Shown here piece by piece: positions 42,886 through 51,777 of a stretch of 64,000 nucleotides of DNA. The translations under genes were made by a program, and so were the position numbers. The notes under the pieces were generated by a model. It saw only the letters and a program-made list of their open reading frames with translations, ran no database searches and was not told where the DNA came from. This DNA is from Streptomyces sp. HB132 (GTDB lineage Bacteria; Actinomycetota; Actinomycetes; Streptomycetales; Streptomycetaceae), in NCBI RefSeq assembly GCF_016909575.1, contig NZ_JAFBGA010000005.1:248001-312000 (forward strand), written 5' to 3'. Position 1 is the first letter of the stretch. Every line of letters starts with the position of its first letter.

Positions 42886-43767
42886 TCAGTCGTTCGCCGC
42901 CGCCTCCAGCGCCTCCGCCACGAGCCCGAGGAAGCGCGCGCGGGCCTGCGGGCTGCACAGGGGTTCCGGGTTCCACGGCACGATCCTGGCGCGTCGCCGG
43001 GCGGCCTCCCAGGCGGGGGCGGTGATCTCGTCGAGCGGCACCGCGTTCGCCCGGATGTCCGTCAGGACGATGCCGGGTCGCAGAGCCGCCGCTTCCGCCC
43101 AGCCGACGGTGGCCCAGTTGACGCCGGCTCCTTCGGGCGGGGACACGAGGCCGACGCCCAGTTCGGCCAGGACGCGCAGCTCCGGCCACATCTGGGGGCG
43201 GGCGGCATAGGCCTGTTCCTGGCTCGCGGGCGAGAGGGCCGCCACCCCGAGACCGCGGGGGGTGGCACCGGCGGCCGCACGGAGCCGCTCCCGGGCGGCC
43301 CGCAGGTCATTCGCGGCGTCCGGGTCCGGTGCGCCGCCGAGCGACACCGCCAGCTCGGCGAAACGCTCGGCGACCCGGTCGAGGGTGCGCGCCTGTCCCA
43401 CGTCGATCACGACGACCGGGACGCGCTCCTCCAGGTGCTCGGCGGTGTCCGGGTCGAGCCCGTAGAGCTGGCCGTGGCCGTAGCTGACCGCGACGACCAG
43501 GTCGGGCCCGCCGCGTAAGAGCGTCTCCACGTCCAGGTCGTCGCCCGCGCCCCGGTAGTCCACGGCGTCCAGCGGGAGCGTGCCCGTCTTCGCCCGGTCG
43601 GGCTCCGCCCCGTCGTGGCCGGAGCCGAAGATCCCCTCCGGACGTATCCCGTGGTCCCACAGCGTCGCTCCCGCCTGGACGTACGCGAGCACCCGGGCCG
43701 GTCGGCTGTCCGCCACCACCACCCGGCCCCGGTCGTCCGCGAACCGCCACGCGCTCTGCTCCGTCAT
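42886..43767 (-). CDS. BtuF/FepB-like binding protein without signal peptide
   Basis: A 293-residue protein with the class III periplasmic-binding fold of siderophore/vitamin receptors (RPARVLAYVQAGATLWDHGI, GGPDLVVAVSYGH, VPVVVIDVGQARTLDRVAERF) but no signal peptide and no lipobox: it starts MTEQSAWRFADDRGR. ATG 43767 overlaps the GNAT stop (ATGA) and the open frame does not extend to a signal sequence, so the protein should be cytoplasmic. No permease or ATPase gene is next to it. It could be an intracellular ligand binder or an atypically exported receptor. Confidence 0.8.
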   Translation of the reverse strand: MTEQSAWRFADDRGRVVVADSRPARVLAYVQAGATLWDHGIRPEGIFGSGHDGAEPDRAKTGTLPLDAVDYRGAGDDLDVETLLRGGPDLVVAVSYGHGQLYGLDPDTAEHLEERVPVVVIDVGQARTLDRVAERFAELAVSLGGAPDPDAANDLRAARERLRAAAGATPRGLGVAALSPASQEQAYAARPQMWPELRVLAELGVGLVSPPEGAGVNWATVGWAEAAALRPGIVLTDIRANAVPLDEITAPAWEAARRRARIVPWNPEPLCSPQARARFLGLVAEALEAAAND

Positions 43768-44465
43768 GTCGCCCGCCCCTCCGTACCGGCGGCCCTGGCC
43801 CTCTCCCGGGCTCGCCCCCCACTACCTGCCCAGCCCGTCGGCTCCACACCCTCGGTGGATCGCCCCAGATAGGTGAGCGGCCCGGGGTCGGGCACGTCGA
43901 TCACCTGGAACCCCAGCCGGTCGTAGAAGGCCCTGGCCTGGACGTTCCCCGTCAGCATGGACAGGTGGACGGCCGGGACGCCCCTGAGGCGCAGGACTCC
44001 CAGGAAGGCGCGCATCAGTTCCCTGCCGTGGCCCTTGCGCTGCCACGGCGGCAGCAGGTCGATGTGCAGGTGTGCCGGGTGCCCGGCCAGCTCCGGGACG
44101 ATCATGCGCTCGGGGCGGTGGAGCAGAGCCGTCATCTCCTCGGCGGGCGTCCCTGGCTCCCCCTCGGGCTCGGGGAAGCGGTCCCTCACCCGGGGAAGCC
44201 AGATCGCGCGGAATGCCTCCACGAAGGACCGCGTGTCAGCGGTTCCCAGGATGTAGCCGACCGCGCGGCCGGAGCCGTCGTCCAGGACGAGGGCGAGCTC
44301 CGGTTCGAGGTGGGCGTAGGGCTCGGCGAACAGCGCGGGCATCAGCCCGGGATCGGGATACAGATGCGTGCTGTCGCCGCCGCCGTCGGCCGTGCGGACG
44401 CAGATGTCGGCGAGGGCCTCCCGGTCGGCGGGGCGATAGGGGCGCACGGCTGCGGTCCGGTTCAT
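43764..44465 (-). CDS. GNAT acetyltransferase, OGA-C-terminal-like
   Basis: A 233-residue GNAT protein. The acetyl-CoA loop is HLHIDLLPPWQRKGHGRELM (about residues 130-149), then GVPAVHLSMLTGNVQARAFYDRLGFQVI. The N-terminal YRPADREALADICVRTADGG and PELALVLDDGSGRAVGYILGT resemble the acetyltransferase-like domain of O-GlcNAcase-type proteins. ATG at 44465 is used; an upstream in-frame start would overlap the CebR-type operator. Its stop overlaps the signal-less binding protein. A perfect CebR-type palindrome lies 19 nt upstream, hinting at control by cello-oligosaccharides. Confidence 0.83.
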   Translation of the reverse strand: MNRTAAVRPYRPADREALADICVRTADGGGDSTHLYPDPGLMPALFAEPYAHLEPELALVLDDGSGRAVGYILGTADTRSFVEAFRAIWLPRVRDRFPEPEGEPGTPAEEMTALLHRPERMIVPELAGHPAHLHIDLLPPWQRKGHGRELMRAFLGVLRLRGVPAVHLSMLTGNVQARAFYDRLGFQVIDVPDPGPLTYLGRSTEGVEPTGWAGSGGRARERARAAGTEGRAT

Positions 44466-44483
44466 CGCCCCATCGTCCCCAGT

Positions 44484-44497
44484 TGGGAGCGCTCCCA
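44484..44497. promoter_or_regulatory. CebR-type operator TGGGAGCGCTCCCA
   Basis: A perfect 14-bp palindrome identical to the known CebR operator (TGGGAGCGCTCCCA), which represses cellobiose/cellotriose uptake genes in Streptomyces. It sits in the 49-nt gap between the YihY stop and the GNAT start, where the GNAT/binding-protein promoter would have to be. Confidence 0.75.
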
Positions 44498-44514
44498 CAA
44501 GGGGCCCGGAGGCC

Positions 44515-45426
44515 TCAGGTCATCTCGCCCTGCCGACGGACCTCCGTGCGTGCCAGTTCGACGTTGAACTGGGCGCCGGCCAGCAGCGCGAGGTTGGTGA
44601 ACCAGATCCAGATCAGGAAGACGACCAGGCCGGCCAGTGAACCGTACAGCCGGCTGTAGGTGCCGATGTGCGTGGCGTACAGCGCGAATCCGGCCGAGGC
44701 GACCAGCCACAGGAACGCGGCGAGCACACCGCCCGGCAGCCCCTTGCGCACGCCGCGCGCCGAGCGCGGGCCGGTGCTGAAGAGGACCACGATGAGGAGG
44801 ACGACCAGACAGAGCAGCACGGGCCACTTGAGGCCGGCCCAGAGCGTCTCACCGGCCTGGGGCAGGCCGGCGACGCGTCCGAGCCAGCGCGCCAGCGGCC
44901 CGGTGAGCACCAGGGCGAAGGCGCTCGCCATCAGCAGGACGAGGAGGCCGATGGCCGAGGCCACGATGATGGGCGCCTGGCGCAGCGGGGGCCTGGTGTC
45001 CTTCGCATCGTGCATGGCGTGCATGGCCCGCCGGAAGACCGCCAGATAGCTGGAGGCGGACCACACGGCGCTCACGCTTCCCGTGGCGACGAGCAGCCAG
45101 ACCGCGGTGCGCTCCTGGGTCGCCGCCTCCAGCGGCCGGCGCAGGGCCGTGCCGGACTCGGCCGGCGCGATGGCGGTGATGTCGGCGATCAGGGCGTTGG
45201 TCGCGCCGGGGTTGGCCAGGCCGATGACGGACACGGTGACCAGGAGCGCCGGGAGCAGCGCGAGGATGGCGTAGTAGGTGAGGGCGGCCGCCCAGTCCGA
45301 GAGGTCGTCGTTCCACAGGGAGACGGGGGTACGGCGCAGAGCGGTGCGCCATCGCTTCCTCGTCTCGCCGCGCCCGCACGTGGGCGGGGTCCGTTCCGCG
45401 AGGGGTGAGTGGGTCCTGCTGGGCAC
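44515..45426 (-). CDS. YihY/BrkB-family membrane protein
   Basis: A 303-residue membrane protein with about six hydrophobic helices. The family pattern DWAAALTYYAILALLPALLV opens the core (about residues 44-63), followed by SASSYLAVFRRAMHAMHDA and, near the C-terminus, GTYSRLYGSLAGLVVFLIWI plus WFTNLALLAGAQFN. YihY/UPF0761 proteins were once called ribonuclease BN; the function is unknown. GTG at 45426 follows CCGGAG by 7 nt. Confidence 0.9.
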   Translation of the reverse strand: MPSRTHSPLAERTPPTCGRGETRKRWRTALRRTPVSLWNDDLSDWAAALTYYAILALLPALLVTVSVIGLANPGATNALIADITAIAPAESGTALRRPLEAATQERTAVWLLVATGSVSAVWSASSYLAVFRRAMHAMHDAKDTRPPLRQAPIIVASAIGLLVLLMASAFALVLTGPLARWLGRVAGLPQAGETLWAGLKWPVLLCLVVLLIVVLFSTGPRSARGVRKGLPGGVLAAFLWLVASAGFALYATHIGTYSRLYGSLAGLVVFLIWIWFTNLALLAGAQFNVELARTEVRRQGEMT

Positions 45427-45553
45427 GCGGAATCTCCGGGGGACGTAGGAAGAGCGGAGCGGATGGGCCGGACGCCGTCCCACGTGCGCGAACGTCCCCG
45501 GCTCACCCCCTTTCTCTCATGCCTCGATCCCCCGGGTGTACTCCCGGGTCGGA

Positions 45554-45871
45554 TCAGTCGTTGACGGCGGTGAGCAGCACCACCGCGTCCTCCAGCGCGA
45601 GCAGCCCGTGCCGTCCCCGGGAAATGGGGTGCAGGGCGCCCGTCCTGAGGTCCACGTCCCCGGACCCCGCGGTGAGCCGTACCGCTCCGCGCAGCACCTG
45701 GAGCGAAGCGGCGGGCGGCGCGTTGTGCTCGTCGAGGGCGGATCCCTCGGTGAGCGCGATCACCGTCTGCCGCAGCGGTACCTGGCGCAGCAGCAGATGC
45801 GCGCTGCGTCCGTGCGCGTCGGCCCGCGCTGCGGCCAGGTGCTCGTCGGCGAGAGCGTTGAGATCATCCAT
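45554..45871 (-). CDS. Small cupin-fold protein
   Basis: A 105-residue single-domain cupin. LDEHNAPPAASLQVLRG matches motif 1 (H and E-like positions partly replaced) and HPISRGRHGLLALEDAVVLLT motif 2. Such proteins are common in actinobacteria and usually unassigned. It follows the GH13 gene by 32 nt on the same strand and may be its cotranscribed neighbour. ATG at 45871 has only a weak AGAGTGG site. Confidence 0.72.
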   Translation of the reverse strand: MDDLNALADEHLAAARADAHGRSAHLLLRQVPLRQTVIALTEGSALDEHNAPPAASLQVLRGAVRLTAGSGDVDLRTGALHPISRGRHGLLALEDAVVLLTAVND

Positions 45872-45903
45872 AAGACCACTCTGCCGCAGCCTCCGCTCCC
45901 CCG

Positions 45904-47538
45904 CTATTGCTCCTTGCGCAGCCAGGCCGCGGTGTCGTCCGGCAACAGACCGGCGACGTCCAGCGGGCCGCTGGTCAGCAGAACCTCGTCATGGCCGGGC
46001 AGCACGACCGGGCCCCCCGAGAGGTTGACGACGCAGATCAGGCCGTGGGCCCGCGAGAAGGCGAGGACGCCCGTCGACGAAGGCAGCCAGTTCAGCCGGC
46101 CGCCGGCCGCCTCGCCCGGGGTGGCGGCGAAGCCGGGTTCGGCGCGGCGCAGTCGCAGCGCCTCGCGGTACAGGGTGAGCATGGAGCCCGGATCGGCGGC
46201 CTGCTCGGCCGCGGCGTACGAGGGCCATGCCGCGGGCTGCGGCAGCCAGGGTTCCGCGGTGGACCCGAATCCCGCGTACGGCTCGGAGGCGGACCAGGGC
46301 AGGGGCACCCGGCAGCCGTCCCGCCCGGGGTCGATGCCGCCGGAGCGCAGGTGCATGGGGTCCTGGATCCGCTCGCGGGGGATGTCGGCCTCCGGAAGTC
46401 CGAGTTCCTCGCCCTGGTAGAGGTAGACGGCGCCGGGCAGCGCGAGGGAGATCAGGGCGGCCGCCCGTGCCCTGCGCGTGCCGAGTTCCAGGTCGGTGGG
46501 CGTGCCGAAGGCCTTGGCCGCGAAGTCGAAGCCGGTCCTCTCACGTCCGTAGCGGGTGACCGTGCGGGTCACGTCGTGGTTGCACAGCACCCATGTGGCG
46601 GGAGCTCCGACCGGGGCGTGCTCGGCGAGCGTGTCGTCGATCGCCGTGCGCAGCATCCCGGCGTCCCAGGGACAGGCCAGGAAGTTGAAGTTGAAAGCGG
46701 TGTGCAGCTCGTCGGGCCGGAGATAGCGGGCGAAGCGCTCGGCGTCGGGGAGCCAGACCTCTCCGACGAAGATGCCGTCGTACCGGTCGGCGATGGCACG
46801 CCACGAGCGGTAGATGTCGTGGAGTTCGTCGCGGTCGACGTACGGGTGGGGGTCGGTGCCCTTGACGAAGTCGGGCAGGCCGGGGTCCTTGGCGAGCAGG
46901 GCCGCCGAGTCGATCCGTACACCGGCGACGCCACGCTCGAACCAGAAGCGCAGGACGTCCTCGTGCTCCTGGCGGACCGCGGGGTGCGCCCAGTTGAGGT
47001 CGGGCTGCCCGGGGGCGAACAGGTGCAGGTACCACTGGCCGTCGGCGATCCTGGTCCACGGGGTCCCGCCGAACTCGGAGACCCAGTCGTTGGGCGGGAT
47101 CTCCCCGTGGGTGCCGCGTCCCTCCCGGAAGTGGAAGAGCTCGCGTTCGGGGCTGCCGGGGGCGGCGGCCAGCGCCGCCTGGAACCAGCTGTGCCGGTCG
47201 GAGACGTGGTTGGGGACGATGTCGATGACGGTGCGGATGCCCAGCTCGCGGGCCTCGGCGATGAGCTTCTCCGCCTCGGCGAGATGACCGAAGGCGGGGT
47301 CGATGACCCGGTAGTCGGCGACGTCGTAGCCGCCGTCGGCCAGGGGGGAGAGGTACCAGGGCGTGAACCAGAGGGCGTCGACGCCCAGTTCCACGAGGTA
47401 GGGCAGCCGGGCCCGTACTCCCGCGAGGTCGCCGGTGCCGTCTCCGTCGCCGTCGGCGAAGCTGCGTACGTAGATCTGGTAGATGGCGGCGTCGCGCCAC
47501 CACGGTGCGGTGGCCTCGGTCGGACGGATGGCTGCCAC
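45904..47538 (-). CDS. GH13 alpha-glucosidase-type enzyme
   Basis: A 544-residue cytoplasmic GH13 enzyme (oligo-1,6-glucosidase/alpha-glucosidase group). The TIM barrel begins WWRDAAIYQIYVRSF (about 13-27); DIVPNHVSDRH is region I, GVRIDSA has nucleophile D210, VGEVW acid/base E260, and NHDVTR D322 stabilises the transition state. It hydrolyses alpha-glucosides brought in by the ABC importer encoded just upstream. GTG at 47538 follows AAAGGAA; there is no signal peptide. The exact linkage preference is not readable. Confidence 0.92.
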   Translation of the reverse strand: MAAIRPTEATAPWWRDAAIYQIYVRSFADGDGDGTGDLAGVRARLPYLVELGVDALWFTPWYLSPLADGGYDVADYRVIDPAFGHLAEAEKLIAEARELGIRTVIDIVPNHVSDRHSWFQAALAAAPGSPERELFHFREGRGTHGEIPPNDWVSEFGGTPWTRIADGQWYLHLFAPGQPDLNWAHPAVRQEHEDVLRFWFERGVAGVRIDSAALLAKDPGLPDFVKGTDPHPYVDRDELHDIYRSWRAIADRYDGIFVGEVWLPDAERFARYLRPDELHTAFNFNFLACPWDAGMLRTAIDDTLAEHAPVGAPATWVLCNHDVTRTVTRYGRERTGFDFAAKAFGTPTDLELGTRRARAAALISLALPGAVYLYQGEELGLPEADIPRERIQDPMHLRSGGIDPGRDGCRVPLPWSASEPYAGFGSTAEPWLPQPAAWPSYAAAEQAADPGSMLTLYREALRLRRAEPGFAATPGEAAGGRLNWLPSSTGVLAFSRAHGLICVVNLSGGPVVLPGHDEVLLTSGPLDVAGLLPDDTAAWLRKEQ

Positions 47539-47648
47539 GTGGCGTTCCTTTCGGGCAGGTGGTACTCCGCCGCCCGGCCCCGACGCGGGGCGTGCGATGG
47601 GAGGGCCGGCGGCGGAGTGCTGGTGTGAGGCGGTGGTTCGTGGTGGTG

Positions 47649-48599
47649 TCAGCCCTTCAGGCCGCCCGCGGTGAGACCGCCCATGATGTTGCGCTGGAAG
47701 ATCAGGAAGATGAGCAGCGTCGGGACGGAGGCGATGGTGAGTGCGGCGATGAGGACGTTCTGGGGCACTCCGTTGGACAGCGAGTAGATGCCGACGTTGA
47801 GGGTCTGCTTGCCCGGGTCCGGCAGGGTGAGCATGGGCCAGAGGAAGTCCTTCCAGACTCCGACGACCGCGAAGATGGAGACGACGCCGAGGATCGGCCG
47901 GGAGATCGGCAGGACGACGGACCGCAGGGTGCGCAGGGCCGAGGCGCCGTCGATGGCCGCGGCGTCGAGGAGTTCGCCCGGGATGGAGTCGAAGAACCGC
48001 TTCAGCAGGAAGATGTTGAAGGCGTTGGTGACCGACGGCAGCCAGATCACCCAGGGCGAGTTGAGCAGGTTGCGCTCGAAGATCGGTACGTCGAGGACCG
48101 TGAGGTACTGCGGCACGACCAGGACGGTCGCGGGGATCATCAGGGTGGCCAGCATCATGCCGAGGATGGCCTTGCCGAGGACCGGCCGCAGCTTGGACAG
48201 CGAGTAGGCGGCGGCCACGTCCAGGACGAGCTGGAAGGCGAGTGCCCCGAACGCGTAGTAGAGGGTGTTGAGGAGCAGTTGGGCCAGGTCCATCACGGTC
48301 CACGCCTGGGAGTAGTTCTCCGTGTGGATCGAGGAGGGGAAGGCGGTGGGCGGGCTCTGCACGACTTCCTGGGTGGTCTTGAGACCGCCGGTGACCATCC
48401 AGTACAGCGGGCCCAGGAACACCAGGGTGAAGCCGACTGCCACCAGGGCGAAGACGATCCAGTAGACCAGCTTCCCCCGGCGCCGGCCGAGCTGGGCCGG
48501 TGAAATCAGGGTCCTCGGGCGGCCCTGGTCCGCGTCCCGTTGGCGGGACCTGCGCCCCCTGCCGGTTCCCCGCCGGGAGACAAGCGTGTTCGATGCCAT
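47649..48599 (-). CDS. Sugar ABC importer permease (MalG type)
   Basis: A 316-residue permease with six hydrophobic helices and the EAA coupling loop LLDAAAIDGASALRTLRSVVLP (about residues 206-227). The arginine-rich N-terminus before the first helix and the ending GGLTAGGLKG are typical of the MalG/ CUT1 subunit. GGGAGAA precedes ATG 48599. It pairs with the permease at 48616 and the lipoprotein at 49671. The shared MsiK-type ATPase is presumably encoded elsewhere, as usual in Streptomyces. Confidence 0.93.
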   Translation of the reverse strand: MASNTLVSRRGTGRGRRSRQRDADQGRPRTLISPAQLGRRRGKLVYWIVFALVAVGFTLVFLGPLYWMVTGGLKTTQEVVQSPPTAFPSSIHTENYSQAWTVMDLAQLLLNTLYYAFGALAFQLVLDVAAAYSLSKLRPVLGKAILGMMLATLMIPATVLVVPQYLTVLDVPIFERNLLNSPWVIWLPSVTNAFNIFLLKRFFDSIPGELLDAAAIDGASALRTLRSVVLPISRPILGVVSIFAVVGVWKDFLWPMLTLPDPGKQTLNVGIYSLSNGVPQNVLIAALTIASVPTLLIFLIFQRNIMGGLTAGGLKG

Positions 48600-48615
48600 C
48601 GTTCGTTCTCCCGTC

Positions 48616-49578
48616 CTAGTCTTCGCTGCTGCGGCTGAGGCGTACGTACACCGCGGAGAAGCCCGCGAGGACGACCAGCAGGAGGAGGCCGAGGGCCGCC
48701 GCTCCGCCGTAGTTGTTGAAGTTGAAGGCGTACTGGTAGATGAGGTGGACGACGGTCGTGGTGGAGCCCTCCGGCCCCGCGCCGTTGGTGAGCAGGAACG
48801 GTTCGGTGAAGACCTGCATCGTCGCGATGATCTGCATGAGCAGCAGCAGGGACAGGATGAGCCGGGTCTGCGGGACGGTGACGTGCCAGATCTTGCGGAA
48901 CAGCCCGGCGCCGTCGAGTTCGGCCGCCTCGTACAGCTCCCCGGGGATGCCCTGGAGGGCGGCGAGGTAGATCAGCGTGGCCCCTCCCATGTTCATCCAG
49001 GTGGAGGCGATGACGACGGAGAGCATGGAGGTGCCGGGGTCCTGGAGCCATTGCTGGGCGGGCAGATGGAGGAATTCCAGGATGCGGTTGAAGAGTCCGT
49101 AGCCGGGGTCGTAGAAGTACTTGAAGAGCAGGACCGAGGCGACCGGCGGCAGCATGACGGGCAGGTAGACCAGCAGGCGGAGGTATCCCTGCGCGTGCCG
49201 GAACTCGTTGAGCACGACGGCGACGACGAACGGGACCGCGAAGCCCAGCAGGAGCGCCAGGACGGTGAACAGCGCGGTGTTGCGCCATGCCTGCCAGAAG
49301 GCCGGGTCGTTGAATACGTAGCTCAGATTGGACCAGCCGGCCCAGGTCGTCTCGCCGTCCTCGGTCTTCTGGAAGGCCAGGACGAATTCCCTGACCATGG
49401 GATACCAGGAGAAGAAGGAGAAGCAGAGGACGGCTCCGATCAGGAAGCCGTGCGCCGTGACGTTGCGGCGCACGGCGCGCACGAACTCCTCGCGGGCGGA
49501 GGCGGGCCCGGTGGGCCGTGGGTGGTGCGCGGGAGGCGGTGCGCTCGCCTTCCCGGTGGACAGGGTGGGGGCCGACAT
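48616..49578 (-). CDS. Sugar ABC importer permease (MalF type)
   Basis: A 320-residue permease with six hydrophobic helices; the EAA loop is ELYEAAELDGAGLFRKIWHV (about residues 211-230). GAGGAGA precedes ATG 49578. A start farther upstream would run into the lipoprotein gene. It lies between the lipoprotein and the second permease in one transcription unit that ends with a GH13 enzyme, so a maltose/alpha-glucoside-type substrate is likely. Confidence 0.92.
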   Translation of the reverse strand: MSAPTLSTGKASAPPPAHHPRPTGPASAREEFVRAVRRNVTAHGFLIGAVLCFSFFSWYPMVREFVLAFQKTEDGETTWAGWSNLSYVFNDPAFWQAWRNTALFTVLALLLGFAVPFVVAVVLNEFRHAQGYLRLLVYLPVMLPPVASVLLFKYFYDPGYGLFNRILEFLHLPAQQWLQDPGTSMLSVVIASTWMNMGGATLIYLAALQGIPGELYEAAELDGAGLFRKIWHVTVPQTRLILSLLLLMQIIATMQVFTEPFLLTNGAGPEGSTTTVVHLIYQYAFNFNNYGGAAALGLLLLVVLAGFSAVYVRLSRSSED

Positions 49579-49670
49579 GCTCTCTCCTCGGTGCCGGTGC
49601 GGTCGCTCGCGGACGGGCGGTCCGGATGCTGCGGAGGCCGGGCCCGCCCGGCCCGGCCTCCGCACGTCCG

Positions 49671-51083
49671 CTACTGGTTGGCCAGGACCTGGTCGACCTG
49701 CTGCTCGGCGGTGTCGAGCAGCTTGTCGATGTCGGCGTCCTCGTTGGTCAGGACCGCGGACATCGCGTTGTCGAGGATCTTGTAGATCTCCTGGGCCTTC
49801 GGCGGTTCGGCCTTGCCCTGCACGGGGTTGTCCATGAACGCCTTGAAGTTCTCGACGGGCATCGTGGCGTTGGCGGCGCGGTCGGCGTCGTCCTTCACCT
49901 TGCTCCCGCCGGTGAAGAAGTTGGGCTGAGGCAGTCCGACGGGCAACTGGTCCGCCTTGGTGCGTGCCCACGCGAACTGGCCCTTGCCGGGGGTGAGGTT
50001 CTTGAAGTTCAGCCAGGCGACCGCGGCCTTGATCTTGTCGGGCGAGCTGCCCTTCTTGATCATGTAGTTGTTGCCGCCGAAGAGGGTGCCCTCGCCGCCG
50101 GGAATCGGTCCGAGCCCGAAGTTCTGGTACTGCGCCCCGAGTTGCTGCACCATGTAGGCGATGTCGTCGGGTGCGGCGAGGAACATGCCGAGCTTGTCCG
50201 TGGATATCTGCTTCTGCAGATCGCCCCACTTCAGCAGCTGGGTCCTGCCCATGCTGTCGTCCTTCCAGCGCATGTCGTGCAACTGCTGGAGGACCTGCCT
50301 GCCCTTGTCGTCGTTGAACGCGGCCTTCTTGCCGCTCGCGTCCACGACGTCGCCGCCCAGGGCGTACTGAGTGGCCGTGAAGTGCCAGCCTCCGTTGTTG
50401 CCGGCGCTGTACTCGCCGAACCCGGCGATGCCCTTGCCCGAAGCCGCGATCTTCCTGCTCGCGGTCCGGACCTCCTCCCAGGTCGCCGGCGGGGTGTCAG
50501 GATTCAGCCCGGCCTGTGTGAACAGCTTCCGGTTGATCATGAGGCCCATCGTGTAGTTGCTGGTCGGCAGCGCGTAGAGCTTGCCGTCCTTGCGGGCGAC
50601 GTCGAGCACCTGGGGCTGGATGTCCTTCAGCGCCGGGACGGACGTGTCGTTGACGTACGCGGAGATGTCCTCGGCGCCGTCGTTGTCCAGCACCTGCTGG
50701 AGGTCGGTGAAGTACGCGTAGAACACGTCCGGTTGCGACTTGCCCTTGAGCATGGCCGTGAAGCGCGGCGGCTCCAGGCACTGACCCGGCGTCGACTTCC
50801 CGTCGATCCTGACGTTCGGGTACTTCTTGTTGAACGTCCTGACGTCCTCGTTCCACTCGCGCAGTTCCGCGGCCTTCGCGGCCGGCGGCATGCAGTCGAT
50901 CGACAGCGTCACCTTCGCCTTCGGATCGAGCGGTGCCGACGGATCGGACGATCCGGTGCCGGAGTCGTCGTTCCCGTCACCGCTGCTGCTCGTGCCGCAG
51001 GAGGCAAGGGCGGTCAGGGCGAGCGCGGTGACGACAGCGGCAGCGGAGGCACGGCGGGTACGGCGAAACCCAGCACTTCTCAT
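49671..51083 (-). CDS. Sugar-binding lipoprotein, ABC importer
   Basis: A 470-residue extracellular solute-binding lipoprotein (family 1). Signal peptide with lipobox LASC (Cys near residue 29) and a Ser/Gly-rich spacer; the mature part shows VTLSIDCMPPAAKAAELREW, WEEVRTASRKIAAS and MIKKGSSPDKIKAAVAWLNF. ATG at 51083 follows GAAGGGGA. It is the first gene of the lipoprotein, permease, permease, GH13 operon. No regulator gene is adjacent. Substrate inferred from the GH13 gene. Confidence 0.92.
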   Translation of the reverse strand: MRSAGFRRTRRASAAAVVTALALTALASCGTSSSGDGNDDSGTGSSDPSAPLDPKAKVTLSIDCMPPAAKAAELREWNEDVRTFNKKYPNVRIDGKSTPGQCLEPPRFTAMLKGKSQPDVFYAYFTDLQQVLDNDGAEDISAYVNDTSVPALKDIQPQVLDVARKDGKLYALPTSNYTMGLMINRKLFTQAGLNPDTPPATWEEVRTASRKIAASGKGIAGFGEYSAGNNGGWHFTATQYALGGDVVDASGKKAAFNDDKGRQVLQQLHDMRWKDDSMGRTQLLKWGDLQKQISTDKLGMFLAAPDDIAYMVQQLGAQYQNFGLGPIPGGEGTLFGGNNYMIKKGSSPDKIKAAVAWLNFKNLTPGKGQFAWARTKADQLPVGLPQPNFFTGGSKVKDDADRAANATMPVENFKAFMDNPVQGKAEPPKAQEIYKILDNAMSAVLTNEDADIDKLLDTAEQQVDQVLANQ

Positions 51084-51777
51084 CGGTGGTCCCCTTCGGG
51101 CATGAGCGCGGAAGGCCTCGGCCGACTGTCTGCCGGGGCGCGCCACACTCAACCACCGGCAACAAGCGAACGCAATATCGCGCGCAGTTCTCGTAAATGT
51201 TTGACAGCGTTCCGCATGTGGTGACGCGCCCAGCAGTGCTGACCCAGCGCCGCCGAGGAAACACCCCTACGCGGCCCGTACGGGGCGATCGAGATACGGC
51301 GCTCCGACCGCCCCGCCACCGTTGACTCCGCACGAACAGTGGGACTATGGGCGATCCTGGAGACCGCTGCGCGCAAGACTCGAACTTCTCGCTGCAAGTG
51401 GTTACGCACGACGGGGTGCCCCCGGCGCGGGAGGCGCCGAGGACACGGCCCTGACTGCACAGCCCTCTAGCACAGCTTTCTGCGCGCGTCGAGCTGATTT
51501 TTGCGCATTGCCGTCAAATAGTTGCAGAGAAGGCGGAGAGCATCCACGGTTCCGACGGAAACCGGAACACGACTCGGTGAAGCGAGAGCTGCCCGAAGGC
51601 CGCGTGTGAGGCTAGTTTGCGGGGAAGACCACCCATCAACCGCCGCCATGAAAGGCGTCGTCACATGACGTAAGAGTTTTGCGTACCGTTGCAAGCGGCC
51701 GGAAAACACCTGCTCCACGGCACGCCGGAGAGCGGGGCCCGCGGTACACGGGCCCCGCTCCGATGAAGCCGGCCGGG
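51084..51777. other. Long AT-richer spacer upstream of the sugar operon
   Basis: The 694-nt spacer holds the promoter of the sugar operon and the subtilase terminator at its far end. It includes several TTGCA/TGCAA half-sites (near 51403, 51522 and 51685) and AT-richer patches near 51160-51205 and 51480-51560. Short open frames on both strands look like decayed or chance sequence. Confidence 0.4.
51730..51760 (-). terminator. Subtilase gene terminator
   Basis: Perfect 12-bp stem GAGCGGGGCCCG (51730-51741) with 51749-51760 and a 7-nt loop, 18 nt past the stop of the minus-strand protease gene. Confidence 0.85.
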
